Source: Aurelia coerulea
Lineage: Eukaryota > Cnidaria > Scyphozoa > Semaeostomeae > Ulmaridae
Assembly (NCBI GenBank): GCA_039566865.1
Contig: CM076944.1
Coordinates: 13,290,501 to 13,354,500, forward strand
Reading direction: 5' to 3'
Length of the DNA: 64,000 nucleotides
Translations under genes and position numbers: made by a program
The notes under the pieces: generated by a model
Database searches by the model: none
Told to the model about the DNA's origin: nothing
Seen by the model: the letters and a program-made list of their open reading frames with translations, nothing else
Shown: piece after piece, positions 35,001-50,000 of the stretch
How the letters are laid out: every line of letters starts with the position of its first letter
Position numbering within the stretch: the stretch's first letter is position 1

Positions 35001-38000
35001 GTTTCTACCATCACCTAGTTTATTCTTTGTCCTTCAATTCTTATTGAAACGTGTTTTTGACCTCTCGTGTGACAGCCATCACTTTCCTTCTGCTCCTCAT
35101 GTTTTCACTATTCTCTCGCTGTTGTTTCCCCCCAATAAATGGCAGCACTTGGAGTCTTGAGAATGACTCTCAAATAGCGGGGGAGGGGGAAAGAATGCAT
35201 ACTTAGGCTTTTTATGGAAAGATTATTAACAACCAAAGGTGTCTGTCGGAAAATGGGGAGAAATGACATCAACTCTCTTTTGCTTTCAGCTTACCCTTTG
35301 TAGCAAAGATTTATTTTTACAGATTGCATTTGGTAGGCCTCTGCGCTAAGCTATCATTCCTATGTTACCCCATTGTAATTTAGGTTTACGCGTAAGCCCC
35401 AAATTATTGCAAAGGTCATTACTGATGAAACGAATGTAAAACATTTATCACAATCAAATGAAGTATCTTATGATGTTGCGAATTTGGATAAGGTTTCCTA
35501 TTGAATGAAAATAGATGAAAATGCTCATCATGTGATTCAACCCCCTACCTGATTACCGCCTTGTCCATGGCAAGGAAATAAACCAAGCTTGCCATTACCA
35601 TCTTTAACTCCCATTGAATCCAAACAATATCCACTTGATGGATTTCGTATCTAGGAGAAAACCCCATCGTTATCAGTAAATTTTGTATTTCAATTGGAAT
35701 TCAAAGATTTAATATTGGGTGGATTTAGCTTTTCGATTGAGGCTATGGAAGAAATAAGAATGGAATTCTGTTTGCCAAAATTTTGAGTAAAGGTTATAAA
35801 ACGATCAATTTTAGCCTTGGACTATTGGTGATGACGCAAGAAGTGCACTCAAAAATTTTTCCGATAAATGCATAGACATGTCACTCTCCAGGGCCATTTT
35901 TCAAATAAAAAACCTGTCAATAATTATAATGTGAAAGAGGTTTTCTCCTTGTTTTGATAAAGGCAGTTTTATTAACATCCTTTCTGCGTTATTTTGGTTT
36001 TTGTGTTTTGATTCTTCGACCTTCAATTTCCTACCGTCTGTCTCGTCTTTTCTTTAATGTCAAGTTAATCTTAAGCTTTCAATTCCTCTCGTAATTCAAG
36101 TTGTCTAAATTCAATGTGTCCTAATTTTTAGCAATACTCGTTTCCAAAAATAAGGCAAATCAAGTATAAATACACTTTTGACACTGAAATGATGATGATT
36201 ATTGATTATTATTAATATCAATTTATTACAGTGTCTACAGCGTGTCTCAAAAAACTTGTGTCCCGCTTGTCTGAAGATTGCAACAAAACGGCAAAAGATT
36301 CTCGCCAAACTTTTGCATGATGATGCTCTTCAGATGTTCAATTAAAGTATGCTACCATCCCCATGAAAATCCGTTGAAAAATGATGGAGCTATGACCTTC
36401 AGGAGACGAAATTTGCCCGATTACTGAAACCAGCGGTCGGCCATTTTGTCTTACTATTTTGCAGCGATAAATAGCTTCATGGATTTAATATGAAACAGCA
36501 GCCTCCAATGTCATAGCTCTCGTGAAAAGTCCGATAATCCTCGGAGAGTTCTACTATTTCTGACCTCACAGAAATTATTTCTTACCTCCCTTGAAGATAC
36601 TTATCACTGCAAAATAGTAAGACAAAATGGCCGACCGCTGGTTTCGGTCATCAGGCAAATTTGGTCTTCTGAAGGTCATAGCTCAATCATTTTTCAACGG
36701 ATTTTTATGGGGAAGGTAGCAAACTTTAATTGAGTATCTGAAGAGCAACATCATGCAAGAGTTTTGCTAGAATCTTTTTCCGTTTTTACGCAATCTTCAG
36801 GCAAACGGGGCAGACTTTTTTTTGGGACACCCTGTATGTATTTAGTAGACTGTGCTAATTGGAGTGGAGACATGATCTAACTGCTACAAATGAAATCAAA
36901 ACGACTAAAATAAAGTTGTCTGCAAACGAAATTTTCTTTCAACAGAATAGGAACCCGAGAGACAGAACAAGCTATCAAACATACTTGTGATATCTCCCTG
37001 TTTGCTACTCTGCTAAAAAATAGCCACAGATAAAAACAAAAACAATTATTTACAATTATTAAACAAGTATGTATAAAGAATTACAAAAGTCTCCCAATTC
37101 TCTCTTCCTGATTTGTTGTTTAAAAGAATGTGTATTGTTCATGTTGCTAAAAGTATTTATAGCGTTATGATTGTCAGTTACAGCATTGTGTACATTTTCT
37201 GTCTCGAATATCTTTTACAAGTATTAAAACAAAGTAGATACCAATACCAAATGAATTAAATGAAAATAAGTTACCTCTCCCTTGGCAGGTGGATACAAAT
37301 CAGGCATCTGTGAATCTGGATAAATGTTGTCTAAATACCACTTGAATGATTTACATTTCAATTTCTTGCGCAATGCGACACGATCCGTAATATCACCATA
37401 ATACATATTCCTGAAAAGAAAGAACCTTTAAAAATCTATAAAAAGATACAGTTACACTTGCTGCCCTTTGATTCTTCAAGCAAAAGGGTCTATTCACATT
37501 TCCGAACGCTTTTGGGTATGAAAAGTCACCAAAGGTCTATTCTTATTCTTCTATTCTATCATTAATATTTCATTTTGCCTTGTCGTGTCTCGATGATCAA
37601 ACCATCGTTGAAAGATGTATGGCCAAATTTCTTATTTGATCGAAAACAGTGGCCTTTTGAAATAACTGTTTTCTCAAAAGTGTGACTGCAAATTTCAAGC
37701 ATCATATGCACCAATAATTGCTCCTCTGGTAACTTCAAGCCCGAACACTACTTATATAGCTCTAAGCAAGCGTTCCAATATTAGGAAAGGAATTTTTACA
37801 AATTTTTTAGTGTTCTATCTCTACCAAAGGTGATAGCACATGTTATACGAATACCCTAGGGACTGGGAGAAGGAAAGAAGTTAGCAGAAAGAGCTTAGAA
37901 CAAGGGAGTTTAGTGAGCATATAAATGTATTGAAGTGGCACATTGGGGGAAGGCAAAGCTAGGGAGATTGTGCCAACCAAAAGAGGGTGGAACAGTTGGC

Positions 38001-41000
38001 CAGTTCGACAGAAGAGGGTGGAACAAATATCGCAAAATGAGAAAATGAAATGCATGTTATTCAAAATTTCTGCCTATCAAGCCAAGAAAATCGTAATGTG
38101 GCCCACTGTAAAAAAGGACAGAAAAGGATCTTGAATTGAAAGGGACCAATTCTGCATTATTTGCTGCAGTATAATGTGGATGCCTCGGATTAACATGTAT
38201 TATGTAGGAAAGAGAAAGCAGGAAGAGCGGTAGGTAACCTACTCTGCTTTGGATCTATGTTAGCTGCTAAGCAAAGTGTTTGCAATGCATCAGGCATGTG
38301 GCCTCAGGTTGGCCCCACAAAACTACCTGCTATGCTGGGTGCATCATGACTGAAGCAGCACCCGGTGCAGCTTCAGCCAAAAATTGGCATAACAGGTAGC
38401 TCAAGATTATTCGCCAGTTGACGGGGCAGCCCCCAAAGCGCTACTAATGGGTTTTTTCTATATTTCCACCTGCAATGCCTGCCAAAAGTCTTGGAACAAC
38501 CTTGTTATTCTTGCCTTGATTTACGATCCCCCCCTCTCCAACTCAAAGCAATGTTCTTCTGTGATGATAAAATGGGGGATGACAGGAGGATTTGCGACTC
38601 TAATTGAATGCTGGGGGCAATAACCTTGCAAATCAACATTGTTTCGGGGGTGAGGGGGTGCTCAAACCTAATCACTATGTGTATAAATACAGATTATTAA
38701 GAAATGGCCTAAGTGTCCCAAGGACTTTTGGCAGGCATTGTAGCATCCGAAGGTAGTTTTGGGGCACTGAGAAGCTTAGCATATCAAAGCAGTGTCCTGG
38801 CCCTTCCTCTCGATGTCATAACACCTCGTGATTCCTTTAGCAGCGAATTACAGAGACTCTCCTTAATATATGTAGCAGGTTCGAAAGGGCGGGGACTTGA
38901 ACTAAAAACCTTCCGATTGGTAGTGAAGCGTGCTATCACTGCATCATCATCATCATATTATTATTCAAAGTTGATATGTACATAGTTACTAAAAACTAAT
39001 TTAAATCAACTATTTACAATATAACAAAACTATTTACAAATTAAACATTTACATCTTTTGCCATCCCATTCTTTGATCCCCCTTTTAAAACTTCTCAAGG
39101 AGACTACCTTGTGGAGTTCCACAGGAGACTACCTCTAAACGAAAGAGAATTTAGTCCATATCGATGTGACTGTGCTGATGGAAGCCTGCATAGCTCTTTG
39201 GTGCGGAGATTGTAAGGTATATCCTTTTTAACAAAGAACACCCAAATATATGAAGGATTAAGATGGTTCATGGTCTTATAAATTTCTATCATAAGACTTT
39301 GCAGATTCTTCTGGTGAACTGTAACGCTTTCAGCCCTGGCTAAAAGTTGGTCAAATGATGAGTCGTAATCTCCGTACAAAACCCTCAAGGCACGTTTATT
39401 TGTCCTATTTATATCGTTGTTAGCAGTTTTGCTACAAAATAGCCATATCAAGGGACAGTATGAAAAGTTTGACATGACAATTGATGTTAGTAGCATTTTA
39501 GCTTTCTCTTCATCAAGGAATGGTCTTATTCTTGAGAACGCACATAATTTTTGGTTTATTTGTCGACATAACTCCTTGACGTGGGCGTCAAATTTTAAAG
39601 AGTTGTCGATTTGTACGCCGAGGAGCTTTACCTGCTCGCTCTGCTTTATTTGTTGTCCACCGATGTTGAGGCAAAACGAGTTGTCACTCTTGAGACCTAA
39701 AACCATCATTCGAAATTTCGCTGGATTGGCACACATTCCATTATTTCTAAACCAATCTTGGAGCTTTTTTAAATCGTCCTCTAATTTTATTATGACAGCA
39801 TCTACAGATGTGTCACATGCATAAATTGTTATATCGTCAGCAAAATTGCATATCTCAGATTCCAAATCTGTGAAGAACAGATCGTTTATGAAGATATTGA
39901 AAAGCAGAGGTCCAAGTACAGACTCCTGTGGAACGCCTGTGGAAATGCTTGCGGCATCCTTGCTGGCGGCATCCTGCGGCAACTTTGCTCTTTATCAATT
40001 GGCTCGGACCCCTGTACCACCAAGAGGGTAGCCTGCAGTGCACCATTTACCACCGGGACCCTCAAGCAAGGCTCCCAGGCAAACAAAGCAAAGCAGCAAG
40101 ACAATCAGTACTAGGCATGGAAATATACCTTGCATGTGGTCTTTTTTGATAATACAATTCCTTGAATTCATCCATCCAGACTTCAGCCAAACGATTCAAG
40201 TTTTTTGCCAAGGTCTTTTCGACACCATCAGGGAATTTGTAAGGACTTGTGTATTTTCTAAATATGTGGCCAACCCTAGAACATGGAACTATTTCAAGAC
40301 GGCCTCCACACATCCAGATCTAGAACGGAGAAACACATTTGCTGATGAGTTTTGATAAACTGAAGATTAACGTATTCAAATATGAACAAATCACCAGGGC
40401 AAGTATTTCAATAGTTGAAAAAACCCAATCCCTGTTTAAAAGACAACTCCTCCCTGGATATCAAGGCGATAATTTTGGAAAATGTACTATTTGATAGTGA
40501 GAACGTTCAATATCGTTTAAAATCAACTGACTGAAAGTCACCCACTCTGTTCTGAAATTGCGAGGGATATTATTTTCTTGAGAAATCCCCTTCAAAAACC
40601 TTCAAAAGCAGCATAAAGTCAAGATCCAATTTCCCTCATATTTTGTACATGTTTTATAATGTGTTATCTCTTCGGCAGCATGACAGTGCCATTTTCTATT
40701 AGCATCACAGAAGTATTTCAGGTGATTTTATTCTCCCAAGAGGATAACACGCGGTAAAACATGTTTAATTCATTGCAGTAAGGAAGGCATACCAGAACAA
40801 TTCCATGGTGATTTTGAGCCTTTTTGAGGGTTTCCTGAATGAGCTTTCTGAAGAAAATCCTTCCTAGTTTTAGAATGGAGTGGCGGATTTCAGTCTGGTG
40901 AATTCAAAATATATTTGAACCAATCCAATATCAGACAGTATACTTTCCAATGTCATTGTCTTGACATCCAGGTAGCAGTGACCTTTAAAACGGGGATTGT

Positions 41001-44000
41001 TTTTTCTTACTCACCCAGTATACTCTTTTATGTTCAAGGCAGCGACGAAGGACACTTTCTAAAGGGTGTCCCAAAAACTGTGCCCCGTTTTCGAGGCTGC
41101 TGAGGAGGAGCTGCAGTAATAATTGTCTCAGTCTTTACATTGCTGCATAGAATAGGCTTCAACTTAAATTTTGAGATCTTGTTCGAGCCAATCTGACAGA
41201 TGGTTGCTGATGTATGGCAGAGGAAAGGCAAAATAAATACTTGCTTCAGAAACAGCACATCAATCGTTCTCCAGCAATGCCAAAATTAAGTAAATTATCA
41301 AAGAAAGGGTTCTTGCATTGTATTTCATCTTTTTCTAAATTCTTTAAAAGCTTTAACAATGTTATTCATCTGTAAGACAACATTTTTGACCCTTGTAGAA
41401 ATGTTGAAAAAATCTCAAGGAGACGCCATAATCCTTTCTTTCAGACAAAAATTGATTTCGAAATTGCTGGAGAACAATAGAAGTGCCATTTTTGAAGCAA
41501 CCACCTATGTTGCCCTCCCTGTGCCATAAATCAACAACCACTTGTCAGACTGACTTAAACAAGGTCGCCAACTCTAAACTGAAGCTTACTCTAAGCAACT
41601 TCCTCCTCAGTAGTCACACAAACGGAGCACAGTTTTTGGGACACCCTGTAGATACGGTAAATCCCCACAAAATAAGAACTTGGAGGCTATTTTACCTGAA
41701 TTATGTACCTTGTAATAAAGAACCCGTTTCAGTTTTGATGAAAAATATGTTCTTACTGCAGGGGCAGCAATGATGATTTTGGATTGTCGTGATTAAGTTT
41801 ATTCTTGTCCAAGTTTACTATTATAGTTTTGATCTCCCCCGCTGTTATTGGTAAGCTTAGAATCAGTTACCAGGTACATAACAACTTTGCCAAAACAAAT
41901 AATAGGGCTGACCATCTTCGTTGAAAATTCTAAAACGGCCTACACAAGGCACTCTTTGAATCAAAACCTAGATACATTGACATTAGTCTCAGTACCTTTA
42001 AAATAAGAGCCTGTTTCAGCTTAGCTCTCAAAAAGTAGGTTCATATATGCGGGGATTTACTGCAACTGCCGTGTTTTGAAGAGAAGTACAACGATCTTAA
42101 AACATATTTTAGGCTACTTGCAAAGAAAAATTTTATTGCTTGCCAGGTTGTAGATTTCCGAGAAACCTCGACTGTGCTGTCTTCATATGAATATTCAATG
42201 GCCTACAATAACCGGCAGACGTAAATAAAGAGGGTTAATAGTAGGACAAAGGAATCATCCATGCAATATATGGTTCCAATCCTTGATGAGAAAGTTTTCC
42301 TTGCAGAAAAATTGCTACAAATACTTCTTAAAGCCTTAAAGGGATTTCCAAAAACTCTTTCAGTTCTTTAGCAAGCAACAAAAAAAAACATCTGTATGTA
42401 TTCGTACAACGCTTGACCACTGCCTAGCTCATTCAGTTGCTGCCTCTCATACAAATATTCTTGAACTGCACTTACCCTGAAGGACATTTCTAAATTCTCT
42501 CCACCCCATATGTCCATTGCCATATCATATGCTCCAAGATCATAAAAGTATTGACGATGAATAGCAAACAATCCACCTGCCATGGCAGGAGTCCTGGAAT
42601 GGAAGCAATGAATAATCTGCACTCCTTTTCTAACGCTCCACTCAGTTATTGAGTGAAAATGGTAGTCATACATGCATTAGCAACGTTATGGGAGTATTTG
42701 CATATTCATGAATTATTCAAGGGTGTCTATGTTCATTCACTTAATAAAAATATGAGAATAGGTGTCCATTATGAATGGCAGTGAGCACAATTTTACACTT
42801 TCATTATTTGCCATGATTCAAACTAAACAACGGTATACTTGATCTACATTTCTAAAAATATCTCTTTTTTTTTGTTGTCTCGTCTCTCTCTTATTTCTTC
42901 AAGTTTATATTTTATTAGCGAATCATACGAGGAGATGCAAGATCAAATGCAAATATTTGAAAACGTATATTTTCAAAGAAGGAAGAAATTTAAAAAATCT
43001 GAGACAGCTATTGGTTGATTAAGATCTGCACTTTCTGTTGACATAAGTTAGATTTTGTTACCCCAAATGCAAGGATGCAAATAGCTTTTAAAGATGGTAC
43101 AATCTTTTAAGCAATTACTTCGCCTGGTAATTATCATCTTACAATATTTACTAATTATTTTGATATGGCTATAAGTCCTACATTCTTAAACAAGGACAAA
43201 TAATCTTTCAATAGAGCCGAACCGGATGTTTACATTTGCACGTTAGACAATCAGATGTGACCATGACTTCACGCAAACAAAAGAAACGGCAGGAGAAAGT
43301 ATCCCTCACATTTGGCTCGTCGTGCAAGCGACCATACGGTAAATTTAGGAACAATTTAGATTTTTTAGTTCAGTACTAATATCTTTAAATTTTCCTCGCG
43401 GCTTATTGTAAAAGAACGCGTTAATTCGGAGAAAACTGATGTTGAATAAGACCCATCATTTGGGGTCTTGATTCCCACCAATGAAGCCCTTCAAAAACGA
43501 TGCAAAGTCATATCAGTGTCTGTCTATTTGTTAAATATCATTGCAACTACCGGGTGTCCCAAAATGATGTATTATCGTTTGATTGCTGATGTGTCCATAA
43601 AAAATGAACCGATTTTCAAAAACTTTATTTTATCCGATTGCCGAAAGGCTAAATTGTATTCGACGACGTTGGTTTTGATTCTACGCGGATGGTTTCATGT
43701 CGAAAAGAAGATCGATATACCTGCTCAAATTCAAGCCTTACATGGCATGAAAAAGAAACGGCCTACTTTTCCAGCCAACCTTTTAGATGTGATACTAAAG
43801 GCTCAACTTATGTGTCGTTCAGAGAATACGAATTCAGTTAATACTGAATTCAGATGGGTGGGTGATTTAGGGAATACGAATGCGAGTTCAGCCTTTCGTA
43901 TCACATCTAAAATGTTGACTGGAAAAATAGGCCGTTTCTTTCGCATGCCATCTAAGGCTTGAATTTGAGCAGGTTTATCAATCTTCTTTTCGACATGAAA

Positions 44001-47000
44001 ACATCATCGTAAAGCCAGAACCAACATCTTCAAATACAATTTAGCCTTTAGGCAATCAAATAAAACAAATTTTTTGAAAATCGATTCATTGGTTATGGAC
44101 ATGTAAGCAATCAAACGATAATACATCATTTTGGGACACCCGGTATATTATTAAAGTACTAGCTGGCTTTTAAACGGTACTGAACATTTATTACGAATTG
44201 AAGCTGACAGAATATTTCTGAGGGTTGGCCAACAAAAATTAAAGATAAAAGCTTTACATTATAACTAATACGCTTCACGCGGTTTTTCCCACACTTAGAA
44301 GATCTATAATTTTGTCGTTAGCAAACACGTATGTTTCTATATAAGAAACTGCCCTTAAAGAAACTCAACTCTCAGATCGCCAAAAAAAATAAGAAACTCT
44401 AGTGCTGGGAAAATATAGCTTAAGAAACTATTTATTTTTTACATGAATCCTTGGCATATTTTTAATTCACTCATTTCATGTCACTGGGAAGGTAATTGTA
44501 CTTGATTAAAGTCTAAACATTGGGAATGTTTGAAAAACTTTGTTTCCAAATGTTCAGGGGGACACAGCCACAGGTAGTAAACATAAAGACTGTTATGGAA
44601 CTTTTAAGAAACTCATAAGAAACTGTGCGTACTCAAATCTGTTAAATTTTTAGGAAACTTCCAGCCCTGGCCGAAATTCTTTGTTTCTAATAAGAAAATG
44701 CGTGGATCAAAGACACAAAGTTTAGCGTGGCCACTGCATCGGTAAAGAAAGTTCAGTACCGTTTAAAAGCCAGCTATCGCTTTAATAATATAGTTGCAAT
44801 GATATTTAACAAATAGAAAGACACTGATATGACTTTGCATCGTTTTTGAAGGGCTTCATTGGTGGGAATCAAGACCCCAAATGATGGGTTTTATTCAACA
44901 TCAGTTTTCTCCGAATTAACACGTTCTTTTAGAAAAAGCCGCAAGGAAAATTTAAAGATATTAGTACTAAATTGAAAAATCTAAATGTTTCCTGAATTTA
45001 CCGTATGGTCGCTTGCACGACGAGCTAAATGTGAGGGGTACTTTCTCCCACCGTTTCTTTTGTTGCGTGACGTCATGGTCACATCTGATTGGCTAACGTG
45101 CAAATGTAAACATCCGGTTCAGCTCTATTGAAAGATTATTTGTCCTTGTTACATTCTTACGAATTAAATGATGTATAGCTTAACCAGATTCCGAAAATAG
45201 TTTGGCATTGTGGAGAGAAAACCCAATCGGATGCTACAAACGTTTATCATTACCTTGAAGTACCTTGCTGTTGCTTTCCAAAAATCGACCACCTTCACTG
45301 TACAAAAGTTTACAAGCTAGCTGCCCTGGATTCGAATACCGGGTAAGCCAGACAAAAGTTCTCACTTTCGGAAATTCGTAGCACCACAAGAACTTAATGG
45401 ATTTGAATAATTCAAATTTTGGTTAAAAGCCAAAAAATCAAACTATTTTCGTGATTTTTCTCGTCTTCTTAGGAGCGCTGCAAATATAGGTAAATTCAGG
45501 GCCTAGAACACTTGATCAAATCATTAGGACTCTCCTCACACAGAACAATATTCACGGGCGTTTCACTTCTCTCAAGAGCTATAAGATATAGATTCTCAAA
45601 CAGATACTAAAGATTTTCAATCCCATGGCAATAAATGTGCATGCGATAGCTCTCACCCATGCAAAATTGCATTTGTTGTTTTGAGCGAGGAGTTATGATT
45701 TGATCAAGTATTTTAGGCCTTTTTCAGTCATTTTGCAACTACCAAGTTTTTGTAAACTGGAATTTACCAATTTTTCCAGTGCTCATAAGGCGAGAAGGAT
45801 CATAAAAATACTTCCATCTTTTGGCTGTCAAGCAAATATTGATTCATTCCAATCCACCCAGTACTCTTGATGAATTGGAATCTTGATGCTATGGACTTTC
45901 AGAAGTGGGAACTTTTTCTGGCTCACCCGGTATGTTTCTTGAATCAAGGAAACACTTTAAAGAGCTAAACGATGTTGGATGACTCTGGTATAGTCAATTC
46001 CCCTGAGTGCATCAGTTTGATTCTACATACCTTATGAAGTCAGATTCATCCCTTCTAAGTTGCTGCTCCTCAAGTGGGATAGGTTTCCATTTATAAAACA
46101 GATCCCAACCGAAGCCTCCTCTCTGATCTGGGTTAGCTGCTGCCTGATACTGCAGAGTATCTGCATTGATGACCTCAATCGTTGGTACAACTACATTGGA
46201 TTTGCTTTCTTTGATTCTAGCAAGCAGAGGCTCAATCCAACCAGGGGTAGCCTCACAATGAGAATCAAGGAATACAACGACGTCACCACGAGCTGCGGCT
46301 GCTCCGTTTAGCCTTGATCTGATCAAACCTTGTCTGTTCTTATTCCTGACAACTTTGACCTTCTTGGATAACTTTGCGACATGATCATCAACTGGCTTCT
46401 TTAGGAAGTCTGTAAGAAGAAAATGATGACGGTCATCAGTTTTCAATTTTGGAAGGGTCAAAAAATGACAAATACTCCTGTGTTTAATTTAATAAAAACA
46501 AGCTGCTCATGTAACCTCTTTGAAATGTTCTTCCCATTATTGTTCATACACTGAAGTTGCTTTAAAAAAAGACATCTTTGCGGAACGCACAATGGGTGGC
46601 TCAGGTAAACGTTATGTTTGTCTTTCTGCAACCAACATTGCAGATAAGTACGTACCAAAGGGTTAAATTTCTGTCTATCAAACAACCTTTTGAGGTAAAA
46701 AGGAAAATTTGAACTATCGGAAAATTGAAAATGGAATGATCCAGTTTTTTCATTTTTCATATTAAGTCAAAGTAATCGCCGTTACTGCCAGTCTGTTTTT
46801 GGCCTTCAAGAGGCCTAAATCCTGCAAGAACCATGTAGTTCCAGAATAAAAATCTGACTGGAAGTGATGAAACCTAGTTCGAGTCATGCTGTCGAGCTAG
46901 AAGTTAAACAGCAGGGTAATTTGATACAGATTACATCATCATTGCGGTCCGTTCACTGATATTCCTGGACCCCCTGTGGTCTAATTCGATTGACAATCCT

Positions 47001-50000
47001 CGCGTAAAAAGCCATTTTATAAAAAGCAAGCCTGATCCTTGATGAAATTTGCTGATGTCATCCATCCGGGTAAGTCAATAAAAAGAATTCCCGTTTGAAA
47101 GGCCACGGCTCCTATGATATCGCCTGTTATATAATTTAATGGTAGACAAGATCAAATCCATTTTAAAATTTACCTTACAGAAATCTGTCATTCGGTTCTG
47201 AAATTATAGAGGATTTTCTCGAGAAGGCATCTCTTCAAGATACCTTCAAAACGTGCCCAAAATCACGAACAATTTCCCTAGCATTTCTGCCTTTCACGGG
47301 CCTTACAGCAATGACTTCTACACGCTTTAGCACGTGCTATCCTCTTGGAAGGGTGGAAAAGTCTTCCCTTGGTATCAATAACCTATTCAGGGATTCTATT
47401 TTCCCAAGAGGACAAAATACATTAATACATGTCAGGGTAATCAGTTTTAGGAATGAAAACCAAGGAAAATTTGCTCATTGTTTTCATTCGTTTTTGCAGG
47501 TTTTTGGAAGGGGCTTTCTGCAGCAAATCTCCCATATCCACGGGAAGGAATGACCGATTAAAGCCGGGCAAATTACTGAGCATAAGTGAACATATTGGCA
47601 ATAAAACAAGACAGTTTTCAATATTATTGCTTTGATATTCAGGGAGCAGTGGCCTTCCAAACAGTGATTCTTTGTTGACTCACCCGGTAGGCTACGTCTC
47701 AACATATGCACCTTTTTATGTAAATGAACAGCCTTTGGAGAGCTCCATGATGTTATATACCTGGAGCCTTTTTGCAGCCGTTTTTTGCCTGGGTTTAGTA
47801 TCGTTAGACTGAATTTTAAAAATCTGATTAACGATTTCAGGTCCGCGCTGAAGGATTCTAAGAGGTAAAGTTCTTGTAAAATTGCCTGTATGTTGAAAAT
47901 GACATAATGGATGAAAAGCCAAGGATTTCTTTAGAAATTAGTTTTCAATATTTCCGTAAATACTTACAGCCATGACTTAAACGATGCCGAACGCGTAAAA
48001 TTTACAACTTGACGCGCAAGGACCACTAGAAGATAACCATGTCTATAACTTTGTACTCCACTTCGTCTGGGTCATTCGCTTTATCCACCGGAATTTGTTT
48101 GGTGTGGATATGTGGGGCATAATCTAACAAACTTGCTACATCAGTTAATTAACAATTCCCTATTTCTGTCGCGGATTCAAGGGTCAGACGTTTGTTAAAT
48201 ACGGCAACCACCGAACCGACCGCACTCAAAACAGTAGGATACTACAACTGGGCCTTGGCAGCAAAGACATCAAGTCTGTCTATTAGTGAATAAGTACTAC
48301 GGTAGACTAAAAAAGGTATTTCATTCACCCCTATTATACCCATGAACGAGATATCTACAGTTTTCTCAAACAATTTCATATGTTTCAAAACTTGGTTAAA
48401 TTACCTATTATCGAAATTCTGCTTCCTCACCTTGTCAATTATAACATTGAAGGTTTAAGATATTCCATTTGTTTAAAATGGTAAAGTACGAATATCAAAT
48501 GACATTTAGCAAACTCTTAAAAACATAATGTAGTCCTTGCTAATAACAATGGATTTGCTAGTTTGCCTTAAAATCAAAATATTGCAAAAAGTGCACGAAT
48601 TCTCTTCTGAGATTTCAAAAAGCATAACAACGGACGAAAAAAAATCGATAAAAATATTGCATGGTTTCACAGTATGATTGAAAACCAGACAGCTCTAAAA
48701 ACAATAGTACAAAGCTTTGGAAAAGTGAAGCTGCAGTAGGAAAAATAATTTCGCCTTTTTATCTAATTGCAAAAAAAGAAAGGCTGAAAACTGCATTCCA
48801 ATCGAATTTTGGTTCGATGGTGAGGTGACAATTGCAATGCAGCAATACGATGTTTTTCATGTTCAATATAAAAGTTTACAACAAACGATTACAAAAGACA
48901 CTACCTTCGATCTACTATACTACCGGGTGTCCCAAAAAAAGTATAGGCGTTTGAACAGTTCCTGTGAAGGAGCCTTGGATTCAAAAAGTTTCATTTTCAG
49001 TTTATGGTATAGATGAGATCTCAACTTAGATTTTGCAACCTTACATGGTAAAATTGGATTTGCATTCACAGAGTAATTCATCTAAACAGGAAAAATTTCT
49101 GAGCTAGCCTGTGACAGATGGTTAATGAATTGTTACTACTATCAATGCGTAATTTGAAGAAAATTTTGTGTCAGCTCAACCATTTAAATTCGTATTCTTA
49201 AAAATCTTCTGATTAATCAAACTATTATATACATTAGAGAAAATATTATAAATGCATTTAAATCTTAACAGTTCACAGCGCAAGGTTCTAGGACTGAAGG
49301 AACTTGAACGGTGACGAGTAGTGTCTTCTTGAACACTTGAACTTCTTGAACATCTTTTCCACCCAAGTTTCATTGCAGTTGTGATTGTTCAGTCACATTT
49401 GGGGCTTTTGAATAGTGAACAGTAAATTGCACTTTCATAAACAAACTTCCAAAAATAATGTATTGTTTAGCTGCCCCAAAAGCTTTTCATACATTACAAA
49501 CAGATACAGTAGTAACTGCATAATTGAATAACCATCTGTCTTAGGCTGCCTAAGAAATTTTGTCTGTTCAAGTGAATCACTCTGCAAATACAAACCTGAT
49601 TTGGACATGCAAGGTCGCAAAATCTAAGTTGAGATCTCATCTACACTGTAAACTGAAAATACAAAAATTTGAATACAAGGCTCCTTCGCAGGAACTGTTC
49701 AAACGCCTATACTTTTTTTGGGACACCTGGTACACTACAAGGGCGGTACCAGGAGAAGCAAAATATCATGTCTACCCCCTGGGATAAACATAAACCTAAA
49801 ATACAACTGATATAAATTACTATACAATATCACACTACAAATAATACGGATACAAAATGCTAAATTTGAAGACAATTTACGAATAAATACTTGAGCCGGT
49901 TTCAAATTAGATGTCAGGCCAAACAAATGGGTGATACTATACTATGTTTCGGAGGGCTTCAGCTTACTTTTTCCTAAGATTATCATATCATTAGAGATTC

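Noticed and set aside
36238..36834. Possible autonomous mariner transposon
   Set aside because: Only ~600 bp, arms fill it, and no DDE transposase frame exists.
39417..39824. 135-codon plus-strand open frame
   Set aside because: Antisense of the RT remnant at 39104-39982.
40038..40355. 105-codon plus-strand open frame
   Set aside because: Antisense to coding exon 5 of the GalNAc-transferase.
43468..43962. 164-codon open frame on the plus strand
   Set aside because: It runs across the host foldback arm and the MITE arm; open by chance in an inverted repeat.
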